Assembly: GCA_040880585.1 (NCBI GenBank)
Contig: JBBDID010000021.1
Span: 1-64,000 of the forward strand
Source of the DNA: Paracrocinitomix sp040880585
GTDB lineage: Bacteria; Bacteroidota; Bacteroidia; Flavobacteriales_D; Crocinitomicaceae
DNA length: 64,000 nucleotides
Direction: 5' to 3'
In this document: positions 1-9,386 of the stretch, piece by piece
How positions within the stretch are numbered: the stretch's first letter is position 1
How the letters are laid out: each line of letters opens with the position of its first letter
Program-made: the position numbers and the translations under genes
Notes under the pieces: generated by a model
The model's input: the letters and a program-made list of their open reading frames with translations, nothing else
Told to the model about the DNA's origin: nothing
Database searches by the model: none

Positions 1-3000
1 GCGTAACATCAATGAAGTTGTTACAATCATCTTCGATTCTATAGGTTCTTGTAATAGTCTCAGGGCAGGTATTGTTATCTGATACATCACTGATATGTGT
101 TACTGTAGGATTTACCGTACAGTTATCTGCTTCATTTGTGATTAGAAGAGGATCTGCAGCAGGCACATCTGCTATGCACTGAACAGCTACGTTTGCCGGG
201 GCGGTTCCGGTTGGATTTTGCGTATCATCAACTGTGATGGTTTGCGTAACATCTATAAAGTTATTACAGTCATCTTCGATTCTATAGGTTCTTGTAATCA
301 CTTCCGGACATGTATTATTATCTGATACATCTGATATATGAGTTACAGTAGGAACAGAACAGTTGTCTGCTTCATTTGTAATTGCGTTAACATCTACAGC
401 CGGCACATCTCCAATACATTGCACAGCTACATTTGCAGGAGCTGTTCCGGTTGGTGGTGTAATATCATCCACCGTGATGGTCTGAAAGACATCAACAAAA
501 TTACCACAGGCATCTGTAACTCTATAGGTTCTGGTGATTGTTTCCGGACAAGTGTTGTTATCGGAGACATCAGAAAGGTGCGTTACTGTTGGTGGGATGG
601 TAAAGTCATCTGCTTCATCTGTAACAACAGCTACATCCGGTACAGGAACATCTGCCAGACACTCCACATTTATTGGTGCAGGATCGGAAGCAGTAGGTGG
701 TAAATCCACAGTAACCGTCATGGTATCATATTCTGTACAACCGTTAAAATCAACTTGTACAATATAATCAGTAGTAGTGGCGGGGTTTACTGAAACTTGT
801 CCATTGACACCTCCGACCAAATCAATTGTTCCGGATCCTGCGCCATTATCCCAGGTATAAATAGCTCCATCATCTGTTGTTACAGGATCATTACCAATAA
901 TTACCGGACCTGCACCTTGACACATGGTAATATCCGGCCCTGCATCTGCAGTGGTTCCAGGAGGAACAGGAACAGTTACAGAAGTTGTACAAGCATCTGT
1001 TCCGTTAGTATAAGTTACCGTATAAGTAGTCGTTGTCGTTAAGGTTTCCGTTTGAGCAGAGTCATCCGGAAAGCCCGGTACCTGAGCCCAATCATAATAA
1101 TACGGATCACAATTCACTAAAGAAGAAATCGTCACGTTATCTAATCCCCAGTGATCGTTATTTAATCCCGAAGATCCGGTTTGCGCCCAGTGAAACATGG
1201 TGTTATTTGTTTCAGCACCTGCGGGAATATCTAAGCAATACTGGTTCCAAGCTGTCATCTGAGGATCTGAACCACCTCCATTGACATTATCACCGACACC
1301 ATTTGGTCCATAATACTCCATTGTTATCCAGGTGGCACCACCATCAATGCTATACTCCAAATACACTCCTTCATCTGCCAGGTCAATTCCTTCACAGGGA
1401 GAGGCATTACCCTGAGTAGCAAAGTCAAGGAAAAAACAAATTGATCCGCCACATGAAAGGTCAAGAGGCGTTGTTTCAATAATTCTAGGATGTGGAGCAG
1501 AATTACCCATCCACATGTATGTTCCTCCATCTATAGAGGGATCACAAGGATTAGAAAAATCTGCATTAATATTCGTATTCCAACCGTCTCCTGCAGTACC
1601 TCCGTCAAAATCATTATTTAACACATATGTATATGCTCCTTGTCCATCTGCGGTTAACAAAATATCCCCTCCATTGCAATCTAGTGCCAAAGTCATACAT
1701 GAACCGGTTCCCGTATACACATTATTTGCAACTGCGGGTCCGGAACCTGAATTATAAAGTACGACACCGTCAGGATCAATAAACTGAAAAGAAACCTCAC
1801 TTGGAAATGATCCTGAATTGGTATAATCAATATCAATTGCATCTCCATCACAAATACTGATGGTTGCTGTTCCTGAAGTACCACTTCCCAATGTGAAAGG
1901 CCCCTGATCAACTCCATTTACATTTACACTCACTGAAGCTCCATTCCATCCATCTCCCCATGAGTCATTCATTTGAAGTGTGTAATCACAACAGCCTCCA
2001 GCTACCATAGTACCGGTCAACACTTCATAAGTTGCATCTATTGCACATGGAACCGGACAGGGATAACATGAACCTCCACAGTCCACATCCGTCTCATCAC
2101 CATCCATTACACCATTACTACAATGACATGCCTCAGGACATACGCCTCCACAATCAATTCCTGTTTCATCCTGATTTTGAACACTATCAAAACAATTCGG
2201 ACAGGCTACACAGTCAGGACCTCCACAGTCGACTCCTGTTTCATTTCCATTTTGCACTCCATCAGAACAGGTTGGACATTCGATCACCGCCGTCCAGCCC
2301 TGATACTGTACAATACCATCTGATTGAAATTGAATTGTCAAACAACCCGTAGTTGAGGTAATGGTTCCCGGGTTGGTAGTTCCACCGGTGACCACTGATT
2401 GATACATTGGCGTACCGGTAGTTGTTGTTCCATCATAAATGTCCAAAAAATCAAAACTCGTTTCAACCTCAAAGGGAAAACTACTGAAATCCAGAGATAT
2501 TTCACCGCCATTGTCTGAACAAATGGTCATGGTATAATTTTCACTGGCTGCATAATTTCCTGCCGAACCTCCTGAATCAGAAAAAGTACCGGAGCAAGCA
2601 TTTACAGTTCCACCCATATTTATTGTCAGGTCATTACAGGGACCACAAGGACCTCCACAATCTATTCCTGTTTCTGTTTGATTTTGAATGCCATCTACAC
2701 AAGAAGGTACCGAGCATGAAATTGTAGCTTCCCATCCAGCTTGCGCAACTGATCCATCAGAAGTAAACACAAAAGTTAGACATCCATTAGTAGAACTTAT
2801 CGTCCCCGGAGGATTTCCGGAATTGAAAGGACTCCCTGCCAGCTGTGGTGCTCCTGTTGTTGAACCATCATAAACAGTCAATTCATCCCAACCCGTTTCA
2901 ACCGTAAAAGAAGTAAAATCAAATATAATTTCCTCTCCGGGAGTATCCGAACAAAATGTCATTGTAGTGTTTTCGCTATTTGCATAATTTCCACCACTTC

Positions 3001-3130
3001 CGCCAGAATCATAAAAAGTACCCGAACAGGTGTTAATGGTTCCTCCGCTCATTGAATAAGTCTGAGCGTTAGCAACTGTGCTAAATAGTATTATAAGAAA
3101 AAATGCACTACAATTTAAAAACGTCTTCAT
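1..3130 (-). CDS. Giant secreted multidomain protein (CUB-like, DCGG and HYR-like repeats), N-terminal part
   Basis: The frame is open from an ATG at 3130 to the window edge, so only about 1043 N-terminal residues are visible. A signal peptide (MKTFLNCSAFFLIILF...ANAQ) is followed by two CUB-like beta-sandwich modules (about residues 24-140 and 160-280). Four short cysteine-rich modules share the pattern ETG(I/V)DCGG (near DNA 2077, 2151, 2226 and 2657). Jelly-roll or Ig-like stretches follow, and then at least three HYR-like repeats of about 80 residues (DNA 1-690) sharing the core TVTHISDVSDNNTCPE. Such architecture is typical of Bacteroidota cell-surface or secreted adhesins exported by the type IX system; the sorting domain would lie beyond the edge. 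The exact substrate or ligand is unknown. The short plus-strand ORFs inside are shadows of this repetitive gene. Confidence 0.85.
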   Translation of the reverse strand, partial: MKTFLNCSAFFLIILFSTVANAQTYSMSGGTINTCSGTFYDSGGSGGNYANSENTTMTFCSDTPGEEIIFDFTSFTVETGWDELTVYDGSTTGAPQLAGSPFNSGNPPGTISSTNGCLTFVFTSDGSVAQAGWEATISCSVPSCVDGIQNQTETGIDCGGPCGPCNDLTINMGGTVNACSGTFSDSGGSAGNYAASENYTMTICSDNGGEISLDFSSFPFEVETSFDFLDIYDGTTTTGTPMYQSVVTGGTTNPGTITSTTGCLTIQFQSDGIVQYQGWTAVIECPTCSDGVQNGNETGVDCGGPDCVACPNCFDSVQNQDETGIDCGGVCPEACHCSNGVMDGDETDVDCGGSCYPCPVPCAIDATYEVLTGTMVAGGCCDYTLQMNDSWGDGWNGASVSVNVNGVDQGPFTLGSGTSGTATISICDGDAIDIDYTNSGSFPSEVSFQFIDPDGVVLYNSGSGPAVANNVYTGTGSCMTLALDCNGGDILLTADGQGAYTYVLNNDFDGGTAGDGWNTNINADFSNPCDPSIDGGTYMWMGNSAPHPRIIETTPLDLSCGGSICFFLDFATQGNASPCEGIDLADEGVYLEYSIDGGATWITMEYYGPNGVGDNVNGGGSDPQMTAWNQYCLDIPAGAETNNTMFHWAQTGSSGLNNDHWGLDNVTISSLVNCDPYYYDWAQVPGFPDDSAQTETLTTTTTYTVTYTNGTDACTTSVTVPVPPGTTADAGPDITMCQGAGPVIIGNDPVTTDDGAIYTWDNGAGSGTIDLVGGVNGQVSVNPATTTDYIVQVDFNGCTEYDTMTVTVDLPPTASDPAPINVECLADVPVPDVAVVTDEADDFTIPPTVTHLSDVSDNNTCPETITRTYRVTDACGNFVDVFQTITVDDITPPTGTAPANVAVQCIGDVPAVDVNAITNEADNCSVPTVTHISDVSDNNTCPEVITRTYRIEDDCNNFIDVTQTITVDDTQNPTGTAPANVAVQCIADVPAADPLLITNEADNCTVNPTVTHISDVSDNNTCPETITRTYRIEDDCNNFIDVT

Positions 3131-3158
3131 GGATTAGAAAATCTAAGGTTTAAACTAA

Positions 3159-3620
3159 CTAAAATTTTACTTTGAGGTTGTTCAGCTGAAAAGCTGAAAG
3201 GATGCTTGTATTTTTTGCTTTAGGATCGGTGAATTTTGAAAATATTTTCAATCTGTAGTTGGCATCCATTTCACAATCTCCAGAAAGGGTTTGATTGGGA
3301 GCAACCCCCAATTGATATCCATATTCTTCAGGATAGTTACAGGTCTTACATTTCCCCTGATAATAGATATCCATATTCCAACTAAGTGCCATTTTAGAAG
3401 ATGTAAGATTGGTAATTCTTATTACCACATATTCCGCATCATATCCGTAAGCCGGATCACATTCAGTTAATTTGTATTCAATTTTAAAATCGGAGTTGGA
3501 AAGGTAAGTCGTCCAGTTGATTGGATTGGTTTCTCCAATTTGGATGAGGTCTGTCTGATAAGTTTGAGAATATCCTGTAATCAACGTAAACATAGCTAAT
3601 GTTACAAGTAGTTCTTTCAT
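3159..3620 (-). CDS. Small secreted protein of unknown function
   Basis: This is a 153-residue protein starting MKELLVTLAMFTLITGYSQ, a clear Sec signal peptide with likely cleavage after the first 18-19 residues. The mature part looks like a single beta-rich domain: alternating polar and hydrophobic segments such as EYVVIRITNLTS and MALSWNMDIYY. It has four cysteines, in CDPAYGYD, the pair CKTC, and CEMD, that could form disulfides or bind metal. I do not recognise the family. It lies 28 bp upstream of the giant CUB/HYR protein on the same strand, so it may be co-transcribed with it. It is probably periplasmic or surface exposed; its function is not inferable. Confidence 0.7.
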   Translation of the reverse strand: MKELLVTLAMFTLITGYSQTYQTDLIQIGETNPINWTTYLSNSDFKIEYKLTECDPAYGYDAEYVVIRITNLTSSKMALSWNMDIYYQGKCKTCNYPEEYGYQLGVAPNQTLSGDCEMDANYRLKIFSKFTDPKAKNTSILSAFQLNNLKVKF

Positions 3621-3942
3621 AGAAATAGTTATTTTTTAAACATTTTAAAACTTGCTTTTTCCTTTTCAAAAACAACCCATCATACTCAAGCAAATCCAAC
3701 CAAAGTAAACGAAAAAAAATCGCTCTACAAACAATTGTTAATAAAACAAGCGTTTGAGAATAACGAAAATTTGAGTCTATTTACCTATATTAGAGAGATG
3801 ACGAGGAAAAAATGTGAAGGTTGCCTAGATGTTATTTTATTAACAATAATAAATTAACATCCTCAAACAGTAACACACTTAAAAATGTTAAAAATCAAAC
3901 GATTTACGAACTGTTTTTCGGCTTTTTGAAGTTTGCAGAAAC
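3621..3942. other. Intergenic region, nothing recognised
   Basis: AT-rich spacer between two minus-strand genes. I see no RNA gene, no clear terminator hairpin and no repeat. It probably contains the promoter of the small secreted protein and the 3' end of the LysM gene transcript. Confidence 0.5.
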
Positions 3943-5784
3943 CTATTCTTGAGGACAGGCGATCAATTCAAAATTTTCATACCTGACAATAGAGACACTT
4001 TTATTTTCAAAACCGGAGCCCGGGGCGATTTGTTGAAAATAAAAATCATTTTGAACCAATTCAAGCTGATGGTGTTTCAGAAAAGTTTCAAAATTTGTTC
4101 CATACTTATGCAGTGCACTTAGGAAATAAAATCCAATATCAAAACCCTGGGTGGAGTATACTGTAGGATCTACTCCATTCTGCTTTCTGAAAGCGCGTAC
4201 CAGCTTTAAACCGTTATCTGTATTATAATCAACAAAGCGATAGGTAGAATAGTGTTGATTCAAACGGTTTCTATGCAGCACATCAATATCATCATGTTTG
4301 TTCCAGTCTTCAAATCCAAAGGCAATTACCCTCATTTTTTTTGCATACGGATTGAAATTCATCACCTGATTCAATCGATTCATTGCTCCTGACACAAACT
4401 TCACATCATTGGAAGGGACAATCACAATATTCACCGTGTCTTTTTTGAGCTGTGCATTCAAGTCTCTTCCTGACGAACTCCCTAAACTCAGCTGCACAAT
4501 TTCAGTATTGTATACCTCGTCCAGCGTATCTATTGCTGCATTAAATCGTTGCACAGCGCTTTCAAATAATGCTTTATCGCCTTCAGAAAAAGGTTTTAGG
4601 ATGACAATATTGTGATGTGCGTGATGTTTCACTATATAATCTATAGTTCCCTCCATTAAACTCATGTTAGAAGTTACCGGTTTAAAAGCAAAGGGGTTAT
4701 TATGGAGCGTCTTCGGATCTGTTTTGAAGGGAGAAACCATTCTGATCTTTCTCTCTGCACATTTGGCAGCGGTATAGGATATACAATTTTGAAAAAAGGG
4801 TCCAATGAGCAAATCTATCTCCTGAAATTCTTCTTTTTCAAAAATGCTTGCAATTACAGCCGTATCCTTTTTTGTATCATAGATAAAAATCTCCAGGCTC
4901 ATCCCTGCTTTTTTTAATGAATCTGCCGCTAACATAAATCCTTGATAAAAACCCAAAGCGATTTCAGTAGTAGGAAATAATTCTCTCGTCTGTCCGAACT
5001 TTATCGGTTTGCTCATCTCACTGTCATTTCTATCTAACATAAAAGGTAGTAAAAGTGCCACTTTATAAACCTCTTTTCGCTCGCTGTAGCCTAGTAGAGT
5101 AGAGCTATCCTTTTGTATGGGTTCCACCTCTTTGTGAAGCACTTTGTAATTGACCTGTTTCACTGGTACATGAAGCAAATCGCCTTTTTTTACTTTGGTG
5201 TTCCGCATCTCATTTAACTTCATAATGGTGTCCTGAGACACCATATAGCGCTTTGCTATTGAATAGAGTGTTTCATGTGCCAACACTTCATGAATTACTA
5301 TTGAATCTGAAAATGAAATATTAAAATCGGGAATCTTTTTTTCGATTACGGGATCTGTTTGAATAACTTCTCCTTTTTGCTCTTTAGGGATTTTCAAAAT
5401 CTGCCCTATATGTAGACCGTTTTCAACTCCCGGATTTAATTTTTTTAAGTCGCTTACCGTACAATTGTATTTTTTTGAAATCCCATAGAGCGTTTCACCT
5501 TGTTCGACCGTATGAGAACCATAAAACGAAGCGTTAGATTTATCTATAGGGATCAACACCTGTTGTCCGACAATTAGGTTGTCATTTAAACCGGGGTTTG
5601 CTGCAAGGATTTTTTCCAGTTCGGTGTTGTATAGTTTATGGATACCATAAAGTGTATTTCCCTCTACCACGGTATGCACGTAAAATTTCTCCCCTTCAAT
5701 GGTTTTCACCACAGCATCCTCAGGCTGGCTGAATGCCAATAAAGAGAAAAAAAGTAAAAAAACACTTAATATATTTTTCATCAT
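3943..5784 (-). CDS. LysM-repeat protein with periplasmic-binding (PBP1-like) domain
   Basis: This is an exported protein of about 613 residues: signal peptide MKNILSVFLLFFSLLAFSQ, then three LysM modules (about residues 31-75, 89-133 and 163-207) with the usual VxxGETLYxIxKxYN and GQxLxIP motifs. A type I periplasmic-binding fold follows from about 240 to the end, beginning KVALLLPFMLDR and containing DLLIGPFF. LysM modules bind peptidoglycan. The second part resembles the ligand receptors of branched-chain amino-acid ABC transporters, but no transporter genes are adjacent, so the ligand is unknown. Starts are possible at 5790, 5784 and 5781; the ATGA overlap with the guaA stop favours 5784 and suggests translational coupling. 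The link of a cell-wall receptor to guaA has no obvious biochemical explanation. Confidence 0.85.
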   Translation of the reverse strand: MMKNILSVFLLFFSLLAFSQPEDAVVKTIEGEKFYVHTVVEGNTLYGIHKLYNTELEKILAANPGLNDNLIVGQQVLIPIDKSNASFYGSHTVEQGETLYGISKKYNCTVSDLKKLNPGVENGLHIGQILKIPKEQKGEVIQTDPVIEKKIPDFNISFSDSIVIHEVLAHETLYSIAKRYMVSQDTIMKLNEMRNTKVKKGDLLHVPVKQVNYKVLHKEVEPIQKDSSTLLGYSERKEVYKVALLLPFMLDRNDSEMSKPIKFGQTRELFPTTEIALGFYQGFMLAADSLKKAGMSLEIFIYDTKKDTAVIASIFEKEEFQEIDLLIGPFFQNCISYTAAKCAERKIRMVSPFKTDPKTLHNNPFAFKPVTSNMSLMEGTIDYIVKHHAHHNIVILKPFSEGDKALFESAVQRFNAAIDTLDEVYNTEIVQLSLGSSSGRDLNAQLKKDTVNIVIVPSNDVKFVSGAMNRLNQVMNFNPYAKKMRVIAFGFEDWNKHDDIDVLHRNRLNQHYSTYRFVDYNTDNGLKLVRAFRKQNGVDPTVYSTQGFDIGFYFLSALHKYGTNFETFLKHHQLELVQNDFYFQQIAPGSGFENKSVSIVRYENFELIACPQE

Positions 5785-7313
5785 TCCCATTCAATAGTTG
5801 CAGGCGGCTTAGAACTGATATCATAAGTTACCCGATTAATTCCTTTCACCTGATTAATAATCATATTAGAGACTTTCGCTAAAAAGTCATAAGGCAGGTG
5901 ACACCAATCCGCCGTCATTCCGTCAGTGGATGTAACTGCTCTCAAGGCAACAGCATTTTCATAAGTTCTTTCGTCGCCCATCACGCCCACAGACTGTACG
6001 GGCAGCAAAATCGATCCTGCCTGCCAAACATCATCATATAATCCCCAGTTTTTCAATCCCTCAATAAAGATATGGTCTACCTCTTGCAATATCCGTACCT
6101 TTTCAGCTGTAATATCGCCAAGAATCCGAATTCCAAGACCCGGGCCGGGAAAAGGGTGCCTTCCGATTATTTTTTCAGGGATGCCCAATTCTCTTCCCAC
6201 ACGCCTCACTTCATCTTTAAAAAGCAAATTTAACGGTTCTACTACTTTAAGTTTCATAAAGTCCGGCAATCCTCCCACATTATGGTGTGATTTAATTGTT
6301 GCTGAGGGACCACCTGTTGCAGAAACCGATTCAATCACATCCGGATAAATTGTACCCTGCCCCAGCCATTTTGCGTTTTCAACCTGATGCGATTCTTCAT
6401 CAAAAACTTCTATAAATACATTCCCAATTATTTTTCTTTTCTTTTCAGGATCTGCCTCCCCTTCCAAGGCTTTGTAAAACCGGTCTTTAGCATCTACTCC
6501 TTTCACATTTAAGCCCAATCCTTTATATGACTCCATCACCTGTTCAAATTCATTTTTACGCAAAAGTCCGTTATCTACAAATATGCAGAATAGATTTTTG
6601 CCTATTGCCTTGTGCAATAATGTAGCAGCAACAGAAGAATCTACTCCACCTGAGAGCCCTAATATAACGCGATCATCTCCCAGTTTCTCTTTTAGCTCGT
6701 CTACCGTTGTTTCAACAAAAGCAGCTGCCGTCCAATCTTGTTTGCATCCACAAATATTCACAATAAAATTTTCCAGTAGGATTTTTCCATCTGTTGAATG
6801 ATACACTTCCGGGTGGAACTGTACGCCATAGGTTTGTTCGCCCTCTATTTCAAATCCTGCCACTTCTACATCATCTGTTGAAAAGATCACTCTTGAATTT
6901 TCCGGAAGTGTTTTGATGGTGTCACCATGGCTCATCCATACCTGACTTTGAAAAGGAATATTTTGTGTTAAGGCGGATGTCTTTTCTACAAAAGAAAGAT
7001 GAGCTCGTCCATATTCGCGTGTTTTTGATGGCGTTACTGATCCTCCAAAATTTTCAGCCAAATATTGTGCTCCAAAACAAACAGCAAGTAGGGGTGCTTT
7101 TCCTTTGTACTTATCCAAGTTGGGTTTTGGTGATTGATCATCCTTCACTGAAAACGGACTTCCTGACAAAATCACTCCTTTTAAAGAACTATCTATATCA
7201 GGCGCTTTATTCCAGGGGTATATTTCACAATACACATTCAGTTCTCTAAGTCTTCTGGCGATCAACTGTGTGTACTGCGATCCGAAGTCAAGGATTAAAA
7301 TCGTTTCTTGCAT
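5781..7313 (-). CDS. guaA: GMP synthase (glutamine-hydrolysing)
   Basis: Converts XMP to GMP using ATP and glutamine, the last step of de novo GMP synthesis, in the cytoplasm. The 510-residue length is normal. The N-terminal class I glutamine amidotransferase has its nucleophile Cys79 (LLAVCFGAQ) and the His167/Glu169 pair in VQFHPEVYH. The ATP pyrophosphatase P-loop SGGVDSS lies at 221-227. The C-terminal dimerisation domain ends in the conserved SKPPATIEWE. All key residues are present. A TAnnTTTG promoter element sits only 4 bp upstream of the ATG, so the mRNA may be nearly leaderless. The downstream LysM gene overlaps its stop codon. Confidence 0.98.
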   Translation of the reverse strand: MQETILILDFGSQYTQLIARRLRELNVYCEIYPWNKAPDIDSSLKGVILSGSPFSVKDDQSPKPNLDKYKGKAPLLAVCFGAQYLAENFGGSVTPSKTREYGRAHLSFVEKTSALTQNIPFQSQVWMSHGDTIKTLPENSRVIFSTDDVEVAGFEIEGEQTYGVQFHPEVYHSTDGKILLENFIVNICGCKQDWTAAAFVETTVDELKEKLGDDRVILGLSGGVDSSVAATLLHKAIGKNLFCIFVDNGLLRKNEFEQVMESYKGLGLNVKGVDAKDRFYKALEGEADPEKKRKIIGNVFIEVFDEESHQVENAKWLGQGTIYPDVIESVSATGGPSATIKSHHNVGGLPDFMKLKVVEPLNLLFKDEVRRVGRELGIPEKIIGRHPFPGPGLGIRILGDITAEKVRILQEVDHIFIEGLKNWGLYDDVWQAGSILLPVQSVGVMGDERTYENAVALRAVTSTDGMTADWCHLPYDFLAKVSNMIINQVKGINRVTYDISSKPPATIEWE

Positions 7314-7317
7314 GGCG

Positions 7318-7351
7318 CAAATATAATAACTCCCCTTGCTACAAACCGCAA
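7318..7351 (-). promoter_or_regulatory. Bacteroidota-type promoter of guaA
   Basis: On the minus strand TATATTTG (7325-7318) matches the -7 consensus TAnnTTTG, with TTG triplets 16 and 23 bp upstream as candidate -33 elements. The start codon follows after 4 bp, implying a very short leader or none. Consensus match only; no transcript data. Confidence 0.5.
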
Positions 7352-7410
7352 TTTGTTAACTGAAATTATTTTTCGTGAATAAGTTGTAATAAAGCGTAAG
7401 TGAATTTGGT

Positions 7411-8220
7411 TTATTCTAGATCAAATTCATCTTTTAACCACACGCCCAAGTTATCTTTTTGAGGACTGCCATAAAACTCATTCAAGTAGGCTGTCACTTC
7501 TTTTACTTTTGTTTTGTTGTCTTTTCCTTCAAACTCCTGTAAAATAATTGCTACCTCTTCTTTTAACTCTCCTTCATTTGGAAAGACCGGGATAAAAGTA
7601 TTGATCTCTTGTGGTGTTCCATCTCTCAGATAATAGAGTGTCATTTCTATTTCTTCTACCGGAATTGCTTCTCCGTCAATTTTAAAAATCTCCTCTTTAT
7701 TCAGTACCAGATGATTTCCTTCATACGGAAGTTTCTTTCTGATCTTTTCATCATTGTAGTAATAGGCCAGGTAAAAGAAGTTTTCTTCATTCATTGGAAA
7801 TGCTTCTTCTCCCAATTCTAACTTCATATCTCCAATCACCAGGTATTTTCCGGAAAAATGATTTTTAAGGTCGATCACATTAATCAATGCCCCTGCTCTT
7901 GAGGAAATATTGTTAGCCGCAGGAAGAATCTTCGCTTGTCCTTTGTCAGAAGCCGACAATACACATCTCCCTTTCAAACTTGAAATCACTGCTGCACGAG
8001 ACTGAGGTGTTTCAAAACTCAGAGCCATACCAGAAAGGAAAATATCGCCTTTCTTCATGTTTTCGCGTGATTTTTCAAACAAAATCTTACCATCCACTTT
8101 GATGACTTTATACTTGTCTGTTCCTGCCATCTTTTTTGTTTCTTTTAAACTTATAAGCGACAAGGTTGTTGATACTACAAGTACTATCAATAAACTAATT
8201 GTAATTTTTCTTTTCATCAT
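7411..8220 (-). CDS. Exported protein of unknown function, paralogue 1 of a tandem pair
   Basis: This is a 269-residue protein with an N-terminal hydrophobic anchor or signal (KITISLLIVLVVSTTLSLISL). It is clearly homologous along its whole length to the product of the next gene. Shared segments include VDGKILF or VQGTILF near residue 43, KGxIxLPAANNISSRxGAxxNVxDLKNHFS near 100-125, and EEIFKIDGExIPVxExEMTLYY near 195-215. No known domain is recognised. The N-terminal third (short beta strands and a conserved KG(R)xVLxxxxKGxxKVLPAA core) resembles FecR-like or beta-sandwich repeats only superficially. It lies 8 bp after its paralogue, so both are probably one transcript. Likely periplasmic or inner-membrane tethered. 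Confidence 0.7.
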   Translation of the reverse strand: MMKRKITISLLIVLVVSTTLSLISLKETKKMAGTDKYKVIKVDGKILFEKSRENMKKGDIFLSGMALSFETPQSRAAVISSLKGRCVLSASDKGQAKILPAANNISSRAGALINVIDLKNHFSGKYLVIGDMKLELGEEAFPMNEENFFYLAYYYNDEKIRKKLPYEGNHLVLNKEEIFKIDGEAIPVEEIEMTLYYLRDGTPQEINTFIPVFPNEGELKEEVAIILQEFEGKDNKTKVKEVTAYLNEFYGSPQKDNLGVWLKDEFDLE

Positions 8221-8228
8221 TCTATTAT

Positions 8229-9038
8229 TTATTTTTCCAAATCAAATTCTTTTTTCAACCAGGCTGAAAGATTACTTTTATTAGGCCGCCCATAAAACTC
8301 ATTTAAATAAGCAGTTACCTCTTCTATTTTTTTATCTGTCTCCTCCCCTTTCAGCGTGTTCAAAATTAATAAAACTTCTTCTTTCAGTATTTCTTCCTCC
8401 GGAAAAACCGGAATAAAAGTATTTATTTTAGTTCCACTGCCATCCTGGTGATAATATAAGGTCATTTCTTTTTCTGCTACCGGTATGGGTTCCCCGTCGA
8501 TTTTAAAAATCTCTTCTTTATCCAAAATCAGTTGATTTTCTTCAAAGGGCAATTTTTTAGGTATTTCTTCTCCCTCATGGTTATAAGTAAGGTAAAAGAA
8601 CTGCTTTTGATTCATAGGAAAAGCATCCGCTCCAATTTCAATTTTGGTTTGATTAATTATCAATAATCGTTCAGAAAAGTGATTCTTAAGGTCAACTACA
8701 TTTAAAATAGCACCGCTTCTAGATGAGATATTATTTGCGGCGGGAAGCACCTTCACTTTACCTCTTTTATTGCCGGTGAGTACATATCTTCCTCTTAGTT
8801 TATTAATGATAGCTGCTCTCGCCACTTCATCTGTAAAATCCAGTGGCATTCCTTCAATGTATATATCTCCCCGCTCCATCCGTTCACCGGATTTGGTAAA
8901 AAGAATGGTGCCCTGTACATTAATCACATTAAACTTACTGACATCAGCCAATGCATTACTCTTCTGCTCACTCACCGAAAATGTAGTGATATAAAACAAA
9001 CCGATCACAATAGCAATTGCAGTAATACTCTTTTTCAT
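8229..9038 (-). CDS. Exported protein of unknown function, paralogue 2 of a tandem pair
   Basis: The reading frame could start at a TTG at 9050, but the ATG at 9038 gives MKKSITAIAIVIGLFYITTFS, a proper signal peptide or anchor. It also gives exactly the same length (269 residues) as the adjacent paralogue, so I chose it. The strongest conservation between the two is in the segment around NNISSRSGAILNVVDLKNHF and in the C-terminal motif VTAYLNEFYGRP...LWL/AWLKKEFDLE. Divergence is considerable elsewhere, so this is an old duplication rather than a recent one. No catalytic motif is visible. The MerR regulator gene is immediately upstream on the same strand and may be in the same operon. Confidence 0.7.
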   Translation of the reverse strand: MKKSITAIAIVIGLFYITTFSVSEQKSNALADVSKFNVINVQGTILFTKSGERMERGDIYIEGMPLDFTDEVARAAIINKLRGRYVLTGNKRGKVKVLPAANNISSRSGAILNVVDLKNHFSERLLIINQTKIEIGADAFPMNQKQFFYLTYNHEGEEIPKKLPFEENQLILDKEEIFKIDGEPIPVAEKEMTLYYHQDGSGTKINTFIPVFPEEEILKEEVLLILNTLKGEETDKKIEEVTAYLNEFYGRPNKSNLSAWLKKEFDLEK

Positions 9039-9071
9039 AACAATAAGCAATTTAGCAAATTCTATACCAAT

Positions 9072-9386
9072 TTACAACTGTGTCTTCAAAATTTCCAATT
9101 CTTTTTTGATTCGTTGCAGATTTGAAATAATTTCAAGCTTTGAAGGAGGGATATCGTCTGATTCTTTTAGTTTTACCTTAGCACCGTCCAATGTATACCC
9201 CTCTTCTTTTACAAGACGGTGAATCCTTTTAAGGTTTTCAATATCTTTATCTGTAAACATCCGGTTTCCCTTCTTGTTCTTTTTGGGTTTAATGATTGAA
9301 AATTCTTTCTCCCAAAATCGAATCAGAGAGGTGTTTACTTCAAACATCTCTGCTACTTCTCCTATGGAATAGTATAATTTTGACAT
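9072..9386 (-). CDS. MerR-family transcriptional regulator
   Basis: The ATG at 9386 gives a 104-residue protein starting MSKLYYSIGEVAEMF, the canonical start of a MerR winged helix-turn-helix. The longer frame starting at 9443 adds 19 residues with no family counterpart. The HTH (residues 5-25) is followed by LIRFWEKEF, the wing (KKNKKGNRMFTDKDI), and a helical segment KRIHRLVKEEGYTLDGAKVKL. There is no C-terminal effector domain, only a short coiled coil (ISNLQRIKKELEILKTQL), as in the short MerR proteins common in Flavobacteriales. Its target is unknown; the two 269-residue genes directly downstream are candidates by position. Confidence 0.85.
   Translation of the reverse strand: MSKLYYSIGEVAEMFEVNTSLIRFWEKEFSIIKPKKNKKGNRMFTDKDIENLKRIHRLVKEEGYTLDGAKVKLKESDDIPPSKLEIISNLQRIKKELEILKTQL

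Noticed and set aside
338..2873. Plus-strand ORFs of 60-120 codons in the first 3 kb
   Set aside because: They lie antisense to the repetitive giant secreted protein, have unnatural composition (runs of Ser, His, Cys, Ile), lack plausible start signals, and simply follow the repeats.
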